A stretch of 64,000 bases of DNA from Lactobacillaceae bacterium (GTDB taxonomy: Bacteria; Pseudomonadota; Alphaproteobacteria; RF32; CAG-239). Shown here piece after piece: positions 62,175 to 64,000 of the stretch. The position numbers and the translations under genes were made by a program. The stretch spans positions 1-64,000 of the forward strand of contig JAISVX010000005.1 in the NCBI GenBank assembly GCA_031271345.1, given 5' to 3'. Below the pieces are notes generated by a model that saw only the letters and a program-made list of their open reading frames with translations, did no database searches and was not told the origin of the DNA. How positions within the stretch are numbered: the first letter of the stretch is position 1; each line of letters opens with the position of its first letter.

Positions 62175-62615
62175 TTATTCCCTGTGATAAGGATGACCGA
62201 AGATTATTGTCTGCAAGCGGTATATTTGCTCGACTAAAACCGCTCTCATCAAGATATGAGGCAAAGTAAGCTTTCCAAAAGAAAGAATTAAATCGGCTTT
62301 TTTTCTGGTTTCTTCAAGATGCCCGTCCGCACCGCCGATTAAAAAACATATTTCCGAAGTTCCCGATACCTGCCATTTTTCTATTTTTTTTGCAAGCTCC
62401 ATGCTGCTGAGGTTTTCGCCTCTTTCATCAAGCGCTATTACCTTAGCGTTATTAGGGATTGAATTTTGCAAAAATTTCGCTTCTTCCGCCTGATTTGCAT
62501 TGTCCATTTCTTTAATCTGCAAATCCCAGTTAAGGCGTTTTTTATATTCTTCAATAACCTCCGCTTCGGGAGATTTCTTTTTTAATTTACCTATTGCAAG
62601 AATTGTGATTTTCAT
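62175..62615 (-). CDS. rlmH: 23S rRNA pseudouridine-1915 N3-methyltransferase RlmH
   Basis: RlmH is a SPOUT-class enzyme that modifies helix 69 of 23S rRNA in assembled ribosomes. The 146-residue protein has MKITILAIGKLKKKS, VIALDERGENLSSMELA, the knotted SAM site CFLIGGADGH and the C-terminal LPHILMRAVLVEQIYRLQTIIFGHPYHRE, all typical. rsfS, its usual immediate upstream neighbour, is separated here by an inserted gene on the other strand. Confidence 0.97.
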   Translation of the reverse strand: MKITILAIGKLKKKSPEAEVIEEYKKRLNWDLQIKEMDNANQAEEAKFLQNSIPNNAKVIALDERGENLSSMELAKKIEKWQVSGTSEICFLIGGADGHLEETRKKADLILSFGKLTLPHILMRAVLVEQIYRLQTIIFGHPYHRE

Positions 62616-62676
62616 TTTTTATCCTCTCTAAGCCTCAGTTATACATTACATTTTGAACAAAATCCATTGAATAAAG

Positions 62677-62705
62677 TTGACAAAACTTTTGGCAAATGAT
62701 ATTCT
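62677..62705 (+). promoter_or_regulatory. Promoter of the 197-residue orphan gene
   Basis: TTGACA (62677-62682), 17 nt, TATTCT (62700-62705). It closely resembles the promoter at 36477-36505, including AAAxTTTTGxxxAATGA in the spacer. Confidence 0.7.
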
Positions 62706-62744
62706 TACACTACAAAAATATTACTAATTTAATCTCACAAAACT

Positions 62745-63338
62745 ATGTGCATACAATTTTTGGAAAGAAAGCGGGAAGTGAGAAAAACGAACAACCTGCG
62801 TATGGGAGCAATTGAGAGAATAAATCTCTATGCCGGACTTGAAAAGGAAGTTATTGCCAAGAGGAACTCACTGCTCCGCAATGGCACGCCCGAAAAAGAC
62901 ATCATCGGTCTTGACTATCCTGAGCCAATGCTGATTATCGCCCTTGATGAGCCGATTTTTAACAAATTTGAGTTCATCAATGCGCTCAAAATCTTTATCT
63001 CTGGCCATATCAGCGATGAAGAACTCTGCATGGGAGAGAAAAAAGGATGGCGCTACGGCAAATTCTATTGCCGCGTAAACGACAACAAAATTTACTGCGA
63101 TGCCGACGTTTCTCCAGACACTCCCGAAAACTGTGAAAAGATGAGAGCAGAAATGTTCTGCTATCCTGACGACTCTCTGTTTTTTGAGTTCAGCTTTTGC
63201 GACAAAAGAAAAGAAATCACTTCAATCTCGTTAAAGCAAAAACTAGGTAAAGACAATATTCGCACGCTCTTTACCAAGCAAAACACGGAAAGGTTATCCG
63301 CTGAGGAAATTGACGCGACAGCTTCGGTTTATATTTAA
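62745..63338 (+). CDS. Uncharacterised 197-residue protein between rlmH and rsfS
   Basis: The protein is soluble and mixed alpha/beta with no signal peptide. Features are an N-terminal basic segment, FEFINALKIFISGHISDEEL and FYCRVNDNKIYCDADVSPD. I recognise no family. The reading frame is supported by a near-consensus promoter, a convergent terminator and codon bias. No Shine-Dalgarno sequence precedes ATG 62745. It interrupts the conserved rsfS-rlmH order on the opposite strand, which points to insertion. Confidence 0.7.
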   Translation: MCIQFLERKREVRKTNNLRMGAIERINLYAGLEKEVIAKRNSLLRNGTPEKDIIGLDYPEPMLIIALDEPIFNKFEFINALKIFISGHISDEELCMGEKKGWRYGKFYCRVNDNKIYCDADVSPDTPENCEKMRAEMFCYPDDSLFFEFSFCDKRKEITSISLKQKLGKDNIRTLFTKQNTERLSAEEIDATASVYI

Positions 63339-63359
63339 ACAAAACGAAGTTTTCATAAT

Positions 63360-63388
63360 AAAAAAGCGACCTCTAAGGCCGCTTTTTT
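63360..63388. terminator. Bidirectional terminator
   Basis: AAAAAAGCG-A-CCT / AGG-C-CGCTTTTTT with one mismatch between the convergent orphan gene and rsfS. Confidence 0.8.
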
Positions 63389-63393
63389 ATTTT

Positions 63394-63780
63394 TTATTTA
63401 ACTTTCTCAGGTTTTGCTGTAATCAGAGCTTTCCACATTTTTTCCAAATTATAAAACTCTCGCACCTCCGGCTTAAAGATATGAACAATCACATCAAAAG
63501 CGTCAATCAAAACCCAGTCTGCTTTTTCTTCGCCCTCGGTTGAAGAAACAAAGCCCTGTTTTTTCAAATCTTCCTGAAGATGCTCCGCTAAAGAAGCTAC
63601 ATGTCTTTGAGATGTTCCGCTTGCCACAACCATATAGCTTGCTATAGAAGTTTTTCCCCTCAGGTCAATAACTTCAACATCTTCAGCCTTATTATCATCC
63701 AAAGATTTTTTTACAATCTCTAAAATTTTGTCATCCACCGCCAATTCAGTTTCAATTTTTTTAGCCGCGCTTCTTGCCAA
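63394..63780 (-). CDS. rsfS: Ribosomal silencing factor RsfS
   Basis: RsfS binds L14 (uL14) and blocks subunit joining under starvation. The 128-residue protein has the Iojap/RsfS signature: IVKKSLDDNKAEDVEVIDLRGK, SYMVVASGTSQRHVASLAEHL, and ADWVLIDAFDVIVHIFKPEVREFYNLEKMW. The start is TTG 63780 with GGAG 8 nt upstream. obgE ends 17 bp before it on the same strand, the usual obgE-rsfS association. Confidence 0.96.
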   Translation of the reverse strand: MARSAAKKIETELAVDDKILEIVKKSLDDNKAEDVEVIDLRGKTSIASYMVVASGTSQRHVASLAEHLQEDLKKQGFVSSTEGEEKADWVLIDAFDVIVHIFKPEVREFYNLEKMWKALITAKPEKVK

Positions 63781-63797
63781 GTCTCTAACTCCTTATA

Positions 63798-64000
63798 TTA
63801 TACTGGAGACCAGGTTTTTTTAACCTGCTCGTCGTATTCTTTACTATCTTCTTTGTTTTTTTTCAATCTATCTCTTGTTATATATTTATTTAGTTCAAGC
63901 AAACATTCAAACACGCCCTTTCTTGCCACTGCCGAAATTAAGAAAACCTTCTTTCCTATTTTCTTTTCAACTTTTTTAGCAATTTTTTCCGCGTCTTTAT
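63798..64000 (-). CDS. obgE: GTPase Obg, C-terminal fragment (runs off the window)
   Basis: Only the last 67 codons are in the window. They read as the end of the G domain (KKVFLISAVARKGVFECLLE, with the SA of the G5 motif) and the short acidic-basic tail of alphaproteobacterial Obg ending KKTWSPV. Obg is a ribosome-associated GTPase in 50S maturation and stress control. The gene is cut by the window edge, not truncated biologically. rsfS follows immediately. Confidence 0.85.
   Translation of the reverse strand, partial: KDAEKIAKKVEKKIGKKVFLISAVARKGVFECLLELNKYITRDRLKKNKEDSKEYDEQVKKTWSPV

Overview
This 64 kb window comes from an AT-rich bacterial chromosome. Its core genes point to an alphaproteobacterium: tolQ-tolR-tolA beside ruvC/ruvA/ruvB and ybgC, lpxC-bamD-recN, mraZ-rsmH-ftsL-ftsI, aspS divergent from rnd, xseB-ispA and obgE-rsfS. 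Several genes look like the intestinal Bacteroidota type (pyrE, pyrF and small lone genes without ribosome binding sites), and there is a very large prepilin-like surface protein. I infer a host-associated, probably gut, alphaproteobacterium. No 16S gene is present to test this.

Layout. 0-4.4 kb: infC with a probable AUA start, ligA, a P-loop ATPase and a hemolysin III family protein. 4.4-12.7 kb: a reverse-strand block of cell-envelope tol genes, ybgC, the Holliday-junction genes ruvB/ruvA/ruvC and yebC, interrupted by an HD phosphohydrolase and a lone orphan gene. 12.8-21.6 kb: a lipoprotein, prmA, an Xaa-Pro aminopeptidase, a DUF616 protein, an aminotransferase, an MFS efflux pump, a YcjF-like membrane protein and an L,D-transpeptidase. 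21.6-26.2 kb: a genomic island in tRNA-Thr(TGT), bounded by a 77-bp direct repeat and carrying two DNA methyltransferases plus an HNH nuclease. 26.3-28.8 kb: a TIM-barrel protein and a convergent pyrE/pyrF pair. 28.9-32.5 kb: a short dcw cluster with four MraZ boxes over its promoter. 32.8-41.9 kb: rnpB, lpxC-bamD-recN, a SET-domain protein, gltX, mutT, mscL, a glycosyltransferase and a GNAT acetyltransferase preceded by a 54-codon ORF.

42.2-44.1 kb is the most interesting locus. A CRISPR array of five identical 36-nt repeats and four 30-nt spacers lies 92 bp downstream of a 487-residue basic protein with R-X4-H motifs typical of HEPN ribonucleases. No cas1, cas2 or other cas gene is present. 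The protein starts 3 nt after the aspS stop codon on the same strand. The best reading is a miniature type VI (Cas13-like) RNA-targeting system, less than half the length of ordinary Cas13.

44-51.4 kb: aspS, rnd, an ArsR regulator, xseB-ispA, a DsbA-family oxidoreductase and a phosphate transporter with its PhoU-like partner. 51.4-56.2 kb: a three-gene reverse operon with a 1045-residue prepilin-like protein. 56.4-64 kb: a secreted protein, uvrB, a predicted outer-membrane protein, a lipoprotein, a HAD-associated-like protein, rlmH, an orphan gene, rsfS and the 3' end of obgE.

Most transcription units end in clear hairpin terminators, often shared by convergent genes. A scattered set of one-gene units (3158, 10157, 27256, 27985, 36548, 60560, 62745) lacks Shine-Dalgarno sequences. 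Several of them have near-consensus sigma-70 promoters, and some interrupt otherwise conserved operons. They look like separately acquired cassettes.
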